Origin: Chryseobacterium sp. C-71
Lineage (GTDB): Bacteria; Bacteroidota; Bacteroidia; Flavobacteriales; Weeksellaceae
NCBI RefSeq assembly: GCF_020911865.1
Contig: NZ_CP087131.1
Coordinates: 3,596,001 to 3,660,000, forward strand
Length of the DNA: 64,000 nt
Reading direction: 5' to 3'
The notes under the pieces are model-generated. The model had not been told where the DNA came from. It saw only the letters and a program-made list of their open reading frames with translations, and made no database searches. Made by a program: the position numbers and the translations under genes. Of this stretch, positions 44,629 through 53,488 are shown piece by piece. The stretch's first letter is position 1. Each line of letters starts with the position of its first letter.

Positions 44629-45407
44629 TGTCAATTTTTGCAGATAACATCGTGTTTTTGAGAGGTCAAAAAAATCTGACCCAGCATAAGCTGGCAGATG
44701 AACTCATCCTTACCAGATCGAGATATGTTTCATATGAGTATGGGAATGCAGAACCTCCTATTGAAGTATTGATAAGGATCTCCAAGTATTACAATATCAG
44801 CATTGATCTGCTGGTTACGGTTGATATAAGAAAGTATCCTTTGGACAAAATGGTCAACCTCCCGGGGAATAAGATATTGCTGCCGGTAGTAGTAGACACC
44901 GAAGGAAACAAGTATATTGAAATTGTCCCCCAGAAAGCTTCAATGGGCTATCTGAACGGATTCAGTGATCCGGAATATATTGAAAGTCTTCCCAGGATTC
45001 AGTTGCCATTTCTGGGTCATGGCATATTCAGGGGTTTTATGGCTGATGGTGATTCAATGCCGCCATTTGCAGACGGAACCTGTGTGATCGGTGAATATGT
45101 TGAACAGCTGGATGATCTTAAAAAGGGGAAGGAATATATGTTCATCACGTCTGAAGGCTATACGTTCAAAACCTTTGTGAAAAGAAATAAAGATACGCTT
45201 ACGGTAGCTGCAGATAACACATTCTATAACCCGTATGATATTCCTTTAACAAATATCGTTCAGATATGGCGTTATGTTAGAGGAATATTACCACAGGATT
45301 ATAAACCCTATTATATGCCTGGTCATGCAAATCTAAAGTATCTGGTCGATGAGGCTAAACGCAGTATCAGTAATCTTGAGAACGGAATTTTAAAATTCAA
45401 TTCATAA
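44622..45407 (+). CDS. LexA-like XRE/S24-family repressor
   Basis: A 261-residue protein with an N-terminal XRE-type HTH (about residues 8-65; LTQHKLADELILTRSRYVSY) and a C-terminal S24 peptidase domain: GDSM with nucleophile Ser145 and the general-base Lys183 in TFKTF. Both catalytic residues are present. No Ala-Gly or Cys-Gly cleavage pair is evident at the usual place; LGHGIFRG (about 131-138) is the nearest candidate. The gene diverges from the two polymerases, so it is the likely SOS-type repressor of this cassette. The ATG at 44628 is an alternative start. Confidence 0.92.
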   Translation: MTMSIFADNIVFLRGQKNLTQHKLADELILTRSRYVSYEYGNAEPPIEVLIRISKYYNISIDLLVTVDIRKYPLDKMVNLPGNKILLPVVVDTEGNKYIEIVPQKASMGYLNGFSDPEYIESLPRIQLPFLGHGIFRGFMADGDSMPPFADGTCVIGEYVEQLDDLKKGKEYMFITSEGYTFKTFVKRNKDTLTVAADNTFYNPYDIPLTNIVQIWRYVRGILPQDYKPYYMPGHANLKYLVDEAKRSISNLENGILKFNS

Positions 45408-45502
45408 AAAATTTCACTGAGGGAAGTTAAAAACAGAAATGATGAAAAATAAATGTCCTGTAGAAATGGAATGGTTTAAAAATAATTGTTAAAAGAAATT
45501 GC

Positions 45503-46114
45503 ATGAACCAGTTGAGTTTATTTGATGCAGAGGAGTTTTACGAGTTTCCAAAAGATCTTTTGGAGTATAAAGAAAATTTCCTGAGCAGTGAAGAGGCAGA
45601 TCAGTTAAAACACCATCTGCTTCAAACAGCTCCGTGGGAACAGCGCACCCAGAAAATGTATGATAAGACAGTTGTAACACCGCGACTGACTGCATGGTAT
45701 GGTGATGACAAGCAGTCGTACGAATCGGCTGATAGCAATACATCAAGTATTAACGCCTGGACTCCAGACTTGTTATCTCTAAAAGAAAGAATTGAAAAAG
45801 AGTTCGGTTATCGGTTCAACGGTGTACTGCTCAATCTGTACAGAGACAACAATGACTCAGTTGCCTGGCACCGGGATAAGGAAAGCAGGTATGGAAAGCG
45901 TCCCGTGATTGCGTCCGTCAGTCTCGGGCAAACCAGGAATTTTGATTTCAGAAAAAAAGACCATCATCAAAGCAAATACAGCCTGCCACTTCCCAATGGC
46001 TCACTACTCATCATGAAAGGAGACCTTCAGGAGAACTGGGAACACCGGATCGCCAAATCGATGATACCTATGAAAGAAAGAATTAATCTTACATTTCGGC
46101 TGATACGTGGATGA
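45503..46114 (+). CDS. AlkB-family DNA alkylation-repair dioxygenase
   Basis: A 203-residue Fe(II)/2-oxoglutarate dioxygenase. The iron ligands are His123 and Asp125 (WHRDKE) and His181 (EHRIAK); Arg193 and Arg199 (ERINLTFR) bind 2-oxoglutarate. It removes methyl lesions such as 1-methyladenine and 3-methylcytosine. The extreme N-terminus reads NQLSLFD, a near-perfect beta-clamp-binding motif (QLSLF, residues 3-7), which would tether it to replication forks. It lies 95 bases after the repressor gene and probably belongs to the damage response. Confidence 0.93.
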   Translation: MNQLSLFDAEEFYEFPKDLLEYKENFLSSEEADQLKHHLLQTAPWEQRTQKMYDKTVVTPRLTAWYGDDKQSYESADSNTSSINAWTPDLLSLKERIEKEFGYRFNGVLLNLYRDNNDSVAWHRDKESRYGKRPVIASVSLGQTRNFDFRKKDHHQSKYSLPLPNGSLLIMKGDLQENWEHRIAKSMIPMKERINLTFRLIRG

Positions 46115-46220
46115 TAAATTTGTTTAAGTACCACAACTTTAAATTTTTCTTTCAAGGATCAAAATAACTAATGAAGCCAATCACTACTGAACTACAACAT
46201 TTTAATAAAAATTAAGCAAT

Positions 46221-46433
46221 ATGCCTATTTCGTACTACGATTTTAAAAATATGACCAATCAATCTCAATATGAAATGGTTGTGAAGGAAGGACGGATCAT
46301 CAATGAAACCCATAAGGATGGATTAAAGTTTGTCCTATATGAAATGTCAAGTTTTTCCGTTGAGATCGTTTATAATATGAACGATAATAAAATTGCAAGC
46401 CTCAGTGCCTTTCAGAATAATGGAAATCTATGA
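46221..46433 (+). CDS. Small hypothetical protein
   Basis: A 70-residue soluble protein: YYDFKNMTNQSQYEMVV, then GLKFVLYEMSSFSVEIVYN. It has no Cys, signal peptide or membrane span. The alternation of charged and hydrophobic residues and the lack of stop-rich surroundings suggest that it is real, a compact beta-rich domain. The family is not recognised. It lies 106 bases behind AlkB with no terminator in between, so it may be part of that transcript. Confidence 0.6.
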   Translation: MPISYYDFKNMTNQSQYEMVVKEGRIINETHKDGLKFVLYEMSSFSVEIVYNMNDNKIASLSAFQNNGNL

Positions 46434-46480
46434 TCTGCTTTTTTTATATCAATTATCATAAATTTGACAGGAAATTTAAA

Positions 46481-46680
46481 ATGATCAACGAAAGGAAATT
46501 TATTAATTTTCAGGATCGTATATTGCAAAGTATCACTGATGCTGCCGAGGAAAGATATGTTAATTTTCAAAGGGATTTCCCTTAATTAATAGACTGCCAA
46601 ACACGCAGATCGCTTCCTACTTAGGGATCACATCAGAATTTTTAAGTAAAATACGGAAGAATATAGTTGGGAAAAGTTAA
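46481..46680 (+). pseudogene. Broken Crp/Fnr-family regulator gene, 3' part
   Basis: The frame from 46481 reads ILQSITDAAEERYVNFQ and stops after RDFP. One frame over, it continues as LPNTQIASYLGITSEFLSKI, then RKNIVGKS and a stop at 46678-46680. Together these are the linker and HTH of the common Bacteroidota Crp/Fnr type. The sensory domain is missing and the frame is broken, so this is a relic. Confidence 0.75.
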
Positions 46681-46716
46681 CTTGATCAATCAATGGTCAC
46701 TTAGAAAAATTACAAT

Positions 46717-47589
46717 TTGAAACGTTTAGAAATAAAAAAGAATATTCAAAAACCGGAAGATCAAAATCTTTCTTTTCGCGCATTTGACCTGAGCTTGTCA
46801 GGTCTCGAGAATTACCTTTTGCCTCATAAAAAAGATCACTTTTGCATTCTGATGTTAGAATCAGGAGAAATAGAAATTCAGATCGAGGACCAAAAATTTA
46901 AACTTAGTTCAGGCAAAATATCAATTATTTTTCCTGAACAGATTTCTTCTGTTACAAGTACATCTTCCGACGTTTCGGGAAAGATCATTTTGTTTGAGGA
47001 AGTACTATTCTGTTCTGACATTCTTAAAAACGAACTTCTTTCCTATAATGTTGATCTTGCTACTCATCTCAATTGTGTCTTTTTATCACCTTCAGAATTT
47101 GAACAGTCAAAAAAGCTCGCGATTGATATTGAGAACGTATATCTTAACCCAAGTCTTGTCCGAAAAGAGCAGGCGCGTTTTTATATCAAGATCTTCCTCT
47201 TGGGATTGATTGAGTTGGTTCACGGTCAGCATCCTGTTTTACAGCACGAAACAGATAAAACGCTATACATTCGTTTCAAAAAAATGCTGAATGAGCGTTA
47301 CAAAAATGAGCGTACCGTTCAGTATTACGCATCTAAACTAGCAATCACTACCAAAAAACTGAACAATATTACGAAGAAGCATTGTGACGAGACTGCTATC
47401 AATGCAATTCACAACCGTATTCTACAGGAAATCAAAAGACTGTTGTTGTTTTCTGACCTTTCTCATAAGCAGATATCGATGGAACTGGGATTCAGTTCGC
47501 CTTCTGCACTCAATAAATTCGTAAAAACGAAACTAAAAGAAACTCCGACGGAACTTCAGGAGGAACTGGCTCAAATTTATAACAGATAA
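46717..47589 (+). CDS. AraC-family transcriptional regulator (TTG start)
   Basis: A 290-residue regulator starting at TTG (46717); no in-frame ATG is close enough to keep the cupin domain. The N-terminal half is a cupin (about residues 35-110; HFCILMLESGEIEIQ), and the C-terminal half the AraC HTH pair (about 190-285; YYASKLAITTKKLNNIT, then HKQISMELGFSSPSALNKF). It ends 75 bases before the alcohol dehydrogenase gene, which has its own promoter. Activation of that gene in response to aldehyde or quinone is plausible but inferred. Confidence 0.88.
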   Translation: MKRLEIKKNIQKPEDQNLSFRAFDLSLSGLENYLLPHKKDHFCILMLESGEIEIQIEDQKFKLSSGKISIIFPEQISSVTSTSSDVSGKIILFEEVLFCSDILKNELLSYNVDLATHLNCVFLSPSEFEQSKKLAIDIENVYLNPSLVRKEQARFYIKIFLLGLIELVHGQHPVLQHETDKTLYIRFKKMLNERYKNERTVQYYASKLAITTKKLNNITKKHCDETAINAIHNRILQEIKRLLLFSDLSHKQISMELGFSSPSALNKFVKTKLKETPTELQEELAQIYNR

Positions 47590-47624
47590 ACCCAATTGTA
47601 TAACACTTCGCTTTCTACCTGACC

Positions 47625-47632
47625 TACCTTTG
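47625..47632 (+). promoter_or_regulatory. -7 promoter element of the alcohol dehydrogenase gene
   Basis: TACCTTTG is an exact TAnnTTTG match, 32 bases before the ATG, followed by TACTATAAT, close to the same context upstream of the LLM oxidoreductase. Confidence 0.65.
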
Positions 47633-47664
47633 TACTATAATTTTAACGTAAAATATAATACAGA

Positions 47665-48840
47665 ATGAGCAAGTTATTTGTTGCAGGAGAAGTATTCCAC
47701 GGAGCGGGAAGTCTTGAAGAATTAAAAAATATCAAAGGTAAAAAAGCAGTTTTGGTGACTGGAGGAAGCTCGATGAAAAAAAGCGGGACTTTGGATAAAG
47801 CAGTCGCTTACCTGAATGAAGCGGGAATAGAAACCAAGATCTATGAAGGAGTAGAAGAAGATCCGTCATCAGAAACTTGTTTCAAAGGTGCAGAATTGAT
47901 GAAGGAATTTCAGCCTGACTGGATCGTAGGGATCGGTGGCTGTTCAGCAATCGATGCGGCAAAAATGATGTGGGTTTTCTACGAATATCCGGATGCTGAT
48001 TTCGAAGTGATGATCAAACCTTTCAGTGTTCCGACTTTAAGAAAAAAAGCGAAATTCATTGCCATCCCATCAACCAGCGGAACAGGAACTGAAACTACAG
48101 GTCTTGCCGTAATCACAGACCGTGAAAAAGGTGTAAAATATCCAATCGTTTCTTATGAATTGACTCCTGATGTGGCAATTATCGACGGCGAGATCTGTGC
48201 ATCGATGCCGGCTCACGTTACATCAAACACAGGATTGGATGCTTTGACACATTGCGTCGAAGCTTATGTTTCAAACATCGACAATAATTTTGCAGATGCA
48301 CTTTCCAAAGGTGGTTTAAAAATCGTTTTTGATAATCTGAAAGAAGCGGTAAAAAATCCAAATAATATCACAGCCCGTCAGAATATGCATGATGCTTCAT
48401 TTATGGGAGGTCTTGCTTTCAACAATGCGTGGTTGGGAATTGTACATTCATTATCTCACCAGGTAGGAGCTTTGTTTGGCGTTCCTCACGGTGCTTGTAA
48501 TGCGATTTTCTTACCGAATGTGATTCGATTTAATGAAAAAGAAAGCAGTCGTTTTCCGGATCTGGCAAAAGTGATCGGTAAAGAAACCACTGAAGAATTG
48601 GCTCAGGCTATTGAAACTTTGAGATCAGAAGTGAACAACCAATCTGCAATAAAAGAATTCGGGATCTCTCGTGAAGACTGGGATAAAAATCTGGACTTTA
48701 TGGCAAACAATGCATTTTTAGACCCTTGTACAGGATTCAACCCTAGAAAACCAACCGTTGAAGAGTTGAAAGATATTTATAATGCTTGTTATGAAGGTCT
48801 TGTTTATTCAGAGGAAAAGGTTTTAAATGCAGCTTTATAA
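47665..48840 (+). CDS. Iron-containing alcohol dehydrogenase
   Basis: A 391-residue group III dehydrogenase. The NAD(P)-binding part shows GGSSMKKSG and GIGGCSAIDAAKMM (about residues 90-105). The metal site appears in GLDALTHCVEAYVS, HSLSHQVGALFG and VPHGACNAIFLP. It reduces aldehydes or oxidises alcohols in the cytoplasm. The length is normal. It is monocistronic behind its own promoter, with a strong terminator downstream, and is probably controlled by the adjacent AraC protein. Confidence 0.94.
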   Translation: MSKLFVAGEVFHGAGSLEELKNIKGKKAVLVTGGSSMKKSGTLDKAVAYLNEAGIETKIYEGVEEDPSSETCFKGAELMKEFQPDWIVGIGGCSAIDAAKMMWVFYEYPDADFEVMIKPFSVPTLRKKAKFIAIPSTSGTGTETTGLAVITDREKGVKYPIVSYELTPDVAIIDGEICASMPAHVTSNTGLDALTHCVEAYVSNIDNNFADALSKGGLKIVFDNLKEAVKNPNNITARQNMHDASFMGGLAFNNAWLGIVHSLSHQVGALFGVPHGACNAIFLPNVIRFNEKESSRFPDLAKVIGKETTEELAQAIETLRSEVNNQSAIKEFGISREDWDKNLDFMANNAFLDPCTGFNPRKPTVEELKDIYNACYEGLVYSEEKVLNAAL

Positions 48841-49376
48841 CTCAAATTAAGTAAACAATCCAATTTGTATAAACCCTTAAACTAGTTTAAGGGTTTTTCT
48901 TAAGCTTGTTTATTGAGTGCCGTGAACCATTAAAGTTAGTTCTGTCATAATATTTAATTATGAAAAAACAGCAATAACTGCACTTGCGGTGTTCGTCCTT
49001 CAATGGGATTCTCTTCCACAGTGAATGCAAAAAAACAAAATATTAAGGCAAATAATTTTTAAATATTTGTGTTTGTTTACTAAAATGCTAATATTGTTAA
49101 ATTTCCAAGTACGTGCATTTTATTCTCTGATGAATTATTTTTTTTTTGTAACTCATCATCTAAAATATGGGGATATTTTGTTCTATAGCAAACTAATATC
49201 TTAATTGCTGCAATAAAATATGTGAAGTTATATTGTATATTCTTTTTTTAAGGATTGGTATATATACATATTTTATTTCAACACTTACTTCGCCAAGATA
49301 TTATTAAGAACGCTGTTTTATTTTAGTTCAATTAACAATATCTTTGGAATGCTTTTTTAAAAAGACAGTCAATCAC
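48841..49376. other. Intergenic region with terminator and a signal-peptide remnant
   Basis: After the terminator, the only coding trace is a short frame at 48960 reading KTAITALAVFVLQ, broken by a frameshift and ending as STVNAKKQNIKANNF at 49062. It resembles the signal region of a lost secreted protein. The rest is strongly AT-rich and marks the left edge of the accessory region. Confidence 0.5.
48871..48896. terminator. Terminator after the alcohol dehydrogenase
   Basis: A perfect 26-base palindrome: AAACCCTTAAAC at 48871-48882 pairs with GTTTAAGGGTTT at 48885-48896, followed by further T. It can act on both strands. Confidence 0.85.
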
Positions 49377-50720
49377 ATGGACGATCAAGATGTAACATAT
49401 CCGATCTATTCACCAGCCTCAGTCATTGGGATTTTCAGCAATGCCCTGAAGCTCAATGCTACGGTCAATCTCATCTATCTTAAAGGAAGGTATGCGTATG
49501 GTGGCGGTAAATCCTATGGAAACTATTATTATGATCTACTGTTCTCAGAAGGTGATCATACTTCGATCGGCATTCGTATTTCTTCATTACTCAGGAGCAA
49601 GATTACCAATAATGAGATGTATACGCTCAGAGGCTTTATTGAGAAAAGCATTAAGAATTCTTCGATTGAATTACGTTTTGTTGTGGACGAGATCGTTCAG
49701 CAGGAAGAAAGATCGATATCTGAAGAGGAACTGGAAAGGTACGCACTGATCCAGAAAAAACTCGAGACAGGGTCAAAAGACCTTGAAACTCTTATCAGGG
49801 ATAAGATGCTGAAAGATGAAAAGGTAAGGGTCGCTAACATTTATGGAAACAATGCGATCGTGCAAAAGGACTTTTTTGAAGGATTGGATGTTTCCCGAAA
49901 ATATTTTCATATTTCCGATCACAGCTGCAACATCACGTCGTCTACTGCTATCATTTCGATACTGAACGAAGTTTCTGCTTTGGATTATGATATCGTTGCT
50001 TTGGTAAGGGGAGGAGGAGACCGTCAGAGTATGGAAACCTTCAATGATATAACCTTATCAGAGTTATTCATTAAGATGAACATGGTTACTGTGACTGCCA
50101 TAGGTCATACGGTTGATGAGACCTTATTGGATAAGCTGGCTGACAAGCGTTTTCATTTGCCACACGATTATGGGGCTGGATTACATGCCATTGCTGAAAA
50201 ATTATCCCATGAAAGATCCAATTCAAGGGCTCTTCTCATAGATGAGGTCAAAAAGGATGTCACCAAGCAGTTTTCGGAGCAGGTAGAAACTTTGGAAAAA
50301 CAGCTGAAGAAAAAAAATGAGGAATTTGCAGAAGCCCAGAAAACATACAAGGAACAAAGCGAGGCGCATAACAAGACCTTTTCAGATCAGCTTAAGGTAA
50401 GGAATGAAGAGTTTCAGAAACTTCAGATAACATCAGGGAAACAGTTGGAAGATCTGCAGAAGAATTTTCAGGAGCAGCAAAAACAGCGACAGGCAGAAAT
50501 GGAGAGCTATAAAAAAGAGATCGCTGTTCTGCACGAAAAGAATGTACAGTCTGCCATCAATGAAAAGACTTCGTCTTTGCAGATCAATCTGGAAACATTG
50601 AAACAGGAAAATGTCAGGTTGAATCTGGAGGTTCAAAATAAAAAAACTGATTATGTCAAGATCATTATTGCATTTGTTCTGGCACTCATTATTGGATTTG
50701 TGGTGGCGAAAATCCTGTAA
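49377..50720 (+). CDS. Membrane-anchored exonuclease VII large-subunit-like protein
   Basis: The ATG at 49377 is preferred over the TTG at 49344. The 447-residue protein has an N-terminal OB-fold region (about residues 10-105), the XseA core with ALVRGGGDRQSMETFND (209-225) and TAIGHTVDETLLDKLADKR (240-258), a long coiled coil (about 270-420), and one C-terminal transmembrane helix (about 428-446). These are XseA landmarks in order, but real XseA has no membrane anchor, and no XseB gene is nearby. It may be a membrane-tethered nuclease acting on foreign DNA. Confidence 0.85.
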   Translation: MDDQDVTYPIYSPASVIGIFSNALKLNATVNLIYLKGRYAYGGGKSYGNYYYDLLFSEGDHTSIGIRISSLLRSKITNNEMYTLRGFIEKSIKNSSIELRFVVDEIVQQEERSISEEELERYALIQKKLETGSKDLETLIRDKMLKDEKVRVANIYGNNAIVQKDFFEGLDVSRKYFHISDHSCNITSSTAIISILNEVSALDYDIVALVRGGGDRQSMETFNDITLSELFIKMNMVTVTAIGHTVDETLLDKLADKRFHLPHDYGAGLHAIAEKLSHERSNSRALLIDEVKKDVTKQFSEQVETLEKQLKKKNEEFAEAQKTYKEQSEAHNKTFSDQLKVRNEEFQKLQITSGKQLEDLQKNFQEQQKQRQAEMESYKKEIAVLHEKNVQSAINEKTSSLQINLETLKQENVRLNLEVQNKKTDYVKIIIAFVLALIIGFVVAKIL

Positions 50721-50846
50721 TTATTTAACATGATGCTTTTTGTTTATTAGTGTGTAAATTTTAAAAAATTAGTAATTTGTTCGTTAATGGTCTGTCAAAT
50801 CGTAAATAAACTATTTTTAGTGTTAAAGTATAAAGATTAGTAAATT

Positions 50847-51506
50847 CTATTTTAAACGTACATCCCAAACTAAAAGCTTTGTTTCTTTTTCTATATGATT
50901 TGCAGTAAGAGTTTCATTATAGACCAATCTACTTTCAAAACTTCTATTAAGCGGTTGGAAAACATTGAGAAATCTTTTATCAAATTTATTAGTTCTTTGT
51001 TGAAGTTGATAATCGATAATATCATTTGTTATTAGATAGTCTGCTGGAAATCTGTCTACGATTCCGCTTCTGATTTGATGACCAAGCATTTTGCTGTCTG
51101 CAACACAAATAAATAATCCATTTGTGTTATTAAAGTGAGATTCTAGAGATACTCTCACCATATCATTTAAAAGTTTTACAAGACGCGCTGTTTTGTTTAT
51201 AGTTCCATTTTCATTACTGTTTTGGCGAAAAAGTCCGAATTCAACAGATAGTTTAAAATCCTTTTCGTCAACAACTAGATCGATCAAAGGCTTTTCATTT
51301 CTAAAAGATATTTTTTCTTTTGCTGGGATGAAACATTGGTGATTAATAGGAACTTCAATATGAATTTGAGAAGCCCTAAATTTATAGGTATCCATTAGAC
51401 TTATAAAAAAATCATATCTTATAGAGTCTTCGCCAATTGACAATAAAGGCTTTGTGTCTAATCTCTCTTCTAATAAAGTCTTATAGTTCTGAAATAGCTC
51501 TTGCAT
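50847..51506 (-). CDS. PD-(D/E)xK-like nuclease-fold protein of a CBASS-like operon
   Basis: A 219-residue soluble protein. GEDSIRYDFF (Glu26), IHIEVP (Glu51), PLIDLVV (Asp76) and SVEFGLF (Glu89) follow the order of PD-(D/E)xK nuclease families that begin with an EDSxRY helix. The usual ExK Lys is replaced by Gly (Glu-Phe-Gly), so the catalytic state is uncertain. It starts 26 bases after the E2-like gene and is the last of three co-directional genes, the position expected for an effector or accessory. It could instead be an uncharacterised cofactor. Confidence 0.65.
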   Translation of the reverse strand: MQELFQNYKTLLEERLDTKPLLSIGEDSIRYDFFISLMDTYKFRASQIHIEVPINHQCFIPAKEKISFRNEKPLIDLVVDEKDFKLSVEFGLFRQNSNENGTINKTARLVKLLNDMVRVSLESHFNNTNGLFICVADSKMLGHQIRSGIVDRFPADYLITNDIIDYQLQQRTNKFDKRFLNVFQPLNRSFESRLVYNETLTANHIEKETKLLVWDVRLK

Positions 51507-51532
51507 AAATTTTCATTTGTTAAAAAATTAAT

Positions 51533-52528
51533 TTATAAACACGTTTTGTAATATTCCAGCAATTTAGTTGTTTGGGAAAAAATAAAACGATCAGAGTTTG
51601 TAAACATAAATGAATTTAGTTCGTTTATTTTTTTTTCATCAAGTTTTTCTAAAATATATTTTTCTTTTGGGTTTTTATCATAATTGATAATTAGTGCTAA
51701 TCGGGGATTTATAGGATAGTAAACCCTAAAATTTATTACTTTAAAGAGGGGAATCACTTTTCCATAATGTTTCTGTTGACATTTCTGTTGGAAGTTATAG
51801 AGCATTATAATGATTTGCTGAGGAAGATCAAGTTCTGTCCAAATTGTTTTTGCAAATCGGTTATAAGTTGCTGGAGGACTATCCCTAAAAAGATAAATCC
51901 CTTCTAAATCTGTAGGTTGACTTAGGTAAAATTCATTCCAGGAGCAGTTCTTATTTACTTTTAAAACTGATTCAAAATATTTAACGTAAAAATTTCTGAT
52001 GTGCTCATCTTTGTACTTACCGTCATTTAATAATGATAGTTTTACAATTCCAATCTCTCCATCTACAAACTCCTTATCTGTTTCTGTAAATGTAAATGAG
52101 TATCTGCTTCCATTTAATGACAGATCATTTACTACGAGATGCTCATATTTTAGATCCTTCTCTTTATTGATGAAATATTTTTGAATCCAATCTTTGAGAG
52201 AATGGAAGTCGATCCAGATTTTTTCTTCAACATTTTCACTGTGTGCCGTGTGAATACAAATGTTGCCATTCTGCATTACGTGACTGTATTGAATCAATTC
52301 AAGGTTGAAAAAAGTAATTGATTCCGAATCATGTGTCTTTAATGGATACTCTGGTGTTATTACAAAATCGAACAATAGAGGGGCTTCTAATTCAGGAAAT
52401 GCAATCTTAATGTTACCCGTAATCAAAAAATCCCCAAGTTCTATATTATTAATATTACTTACGAAGGGAATTTCTAATATGGTTGACCTGATTTTTTCGA
52501 ATCTTGCCCTATCCAAAACGTTGGTCAT
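51533..52528 (-). CDS. E2-like ubiquitin-conjugating-fold protein of a CBASS-like operon
   Basis: A 331-residue protein. Residues about 30-125 follow the E2/UBC pattern: FDFVITPEYPLKT (P-x-YP-type), then YSHVMQNGNICIHTAH with the candidate catalytic Cys91 and a following tryptophan-rich segment. No E1 or JAB domain is fused, which fits the short type II CBASS organisation with E2 alone; this is known to regulate or prime the cyclase by conjugation. The C-terminal two-thirds are of unknown fold. The start codon overlaps the end of the CD-NTase gene by 20 bases. Confidence 0.72.
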   Translation of the reverse strand: MTNVLDRARFEKIRSTILEIPFVSNINNIELGDFLITGNIKIAFPELEAPLLFDFVITPEYPLKTHDSESITFFNLELIQYSHVMQNGNICIHTAHSENVEEKIWIDFHSLKDWIQKYFINKEKDLKYEHLVVNDLSLNGSRYSFTFTETDKEFVDGEIGIVKLSLLNDGKYKDEHIRNFYVKYFESVLKVNKNCSWNEFYLSQPTDLEGIYLFRDSPPATYNRFAKTIWTELDLPQQIIIMLYNFQQKCQQKHYGKVIPLFKVINFRVYYPINPRLALIINYDKNPKEKYILEKLDEKKINELNSFMFTNSDRFIFSQTTKLLEYYKTCL

Positions 52529-53459
52529 TTTTTGGAATTGATAGACCGGAAGATCCTTTCAGTCCATATGATTCTGATTTTTCAAAATCTTTATTAACAG
52601 GAAAATATGTTTTAATGTTTTCAGAATTGTCAGTGATCCTGTCAATTATATTTTTCATTTTATCAGATAGATTCTGACGTTCCCACTGCTCAAAATTTTT
52701 AATCAGATCATTGCTTTGATTTCCCGGATCCTTTAAGGTGAAGTCCTCCTTTGTAACATTGTCCTTAATGTACGTCAATACACCTTCAAGTTTCTCCCAA
52801 AGATTTCCGGTGATGATTGATTTATCAAACGCTTTTAATGTCAAAAGCTCTAATAAAAATGATTTATAGGACTCGCTATTCGTATTTTTCCAGATTTTAA
52901 GCAACCTGATTATTTTTCTTTCATCATCTCTTGACTTAATAGTATCAATTTGTGATTGAATATTTGTCTTCATATAAGTGCCTTTGCTAAAACCCCACTT
53001 ATCTTCATTGAAATATATGTTAAGATCCCTAATGTCTACATAAGAATTTTCGCTAATCTCTCTGCCTGGTACAACGTCAATGCCTATTTGATCACCGTCT
53101 TTATCTGCATTGAACAATACGCCGATTGAAACCTTTTGTTTTCGCACTACTGCAATACCTGTTTTATGGTATTTTTCATACAAGAAATCATGCATGCCAT
53201 TGTACATATCTTCAATTGTAGAAAAGCTGTATCTCTTGAATGGAACAACAATATCAAGGTCAAACTTAGTATTGATTGCCGTATGTTTTCCAAAGGATCC
53301 GGAATTGAGAGGACTGTAGATATCAGAATTGTATTTTGCTTCTAAAGCTTCTTTTATCTCACCCCGTTTGTCTTTATATTTATTAACTAAACTACTGATA
53401 TGACTCATTCGATGAGTCTCTAATACATTCGCTAAATGTTCACTTCTGTTAACTGCCAT
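52509..53459 (-). CDS. CD-NTase (cGAS/DncV-like cyclase) of a CBASS-like operon
   Basis: A 316-residue nucleotidyltransferase. The active site is NSGSFGKHTAI (Gly54, Ser55), FDLDIVVPF (Asp67, Asp69) and GIDVVPG (Asp128), all three acidic residues intact. Helical C-terminal half follows. Such enzymes make cyclic di- or trinucleotides on phage infection and activate an effector. It is the first gene of the three-gene minus-strand operon, and its gene overlaps the E2-like gene by 20 bases. The clade and product nucleotide cannot be decided by eye. Confidence 0.85.
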   Translation of the reverse strand: MAVNRSEHLANVLETHRMSHISSLVNKYKDKRGEIKEALEAKYNSDIYSPLNSGSFGKHTAINTKFDLDIVVPFKRYSFSTIEDMYNGMHDFLYEKYHKTGIAVVRKQKVSIGVLFNADKDGDQIGIDVVPGREISENSYVDIRDLNIYFNEDKWGFSKGTYMKTNIQSQIDTIKSRDDERKIIRLLKIWKNTNSESYKSFLLELLTLKAFDKSIITGNLWEKLEGVLTYIKDNVTKEDFTLKDPGNQSNDLIKNFEQWERQNLSDKMKNIIDRITDNSENIKTYFPVNKDFEKSESYGLKGSSGLSIPKNDQRFG

Positions 53460-53488
53460 AATAAAAGGTTTATTAATTTTTATAATGA

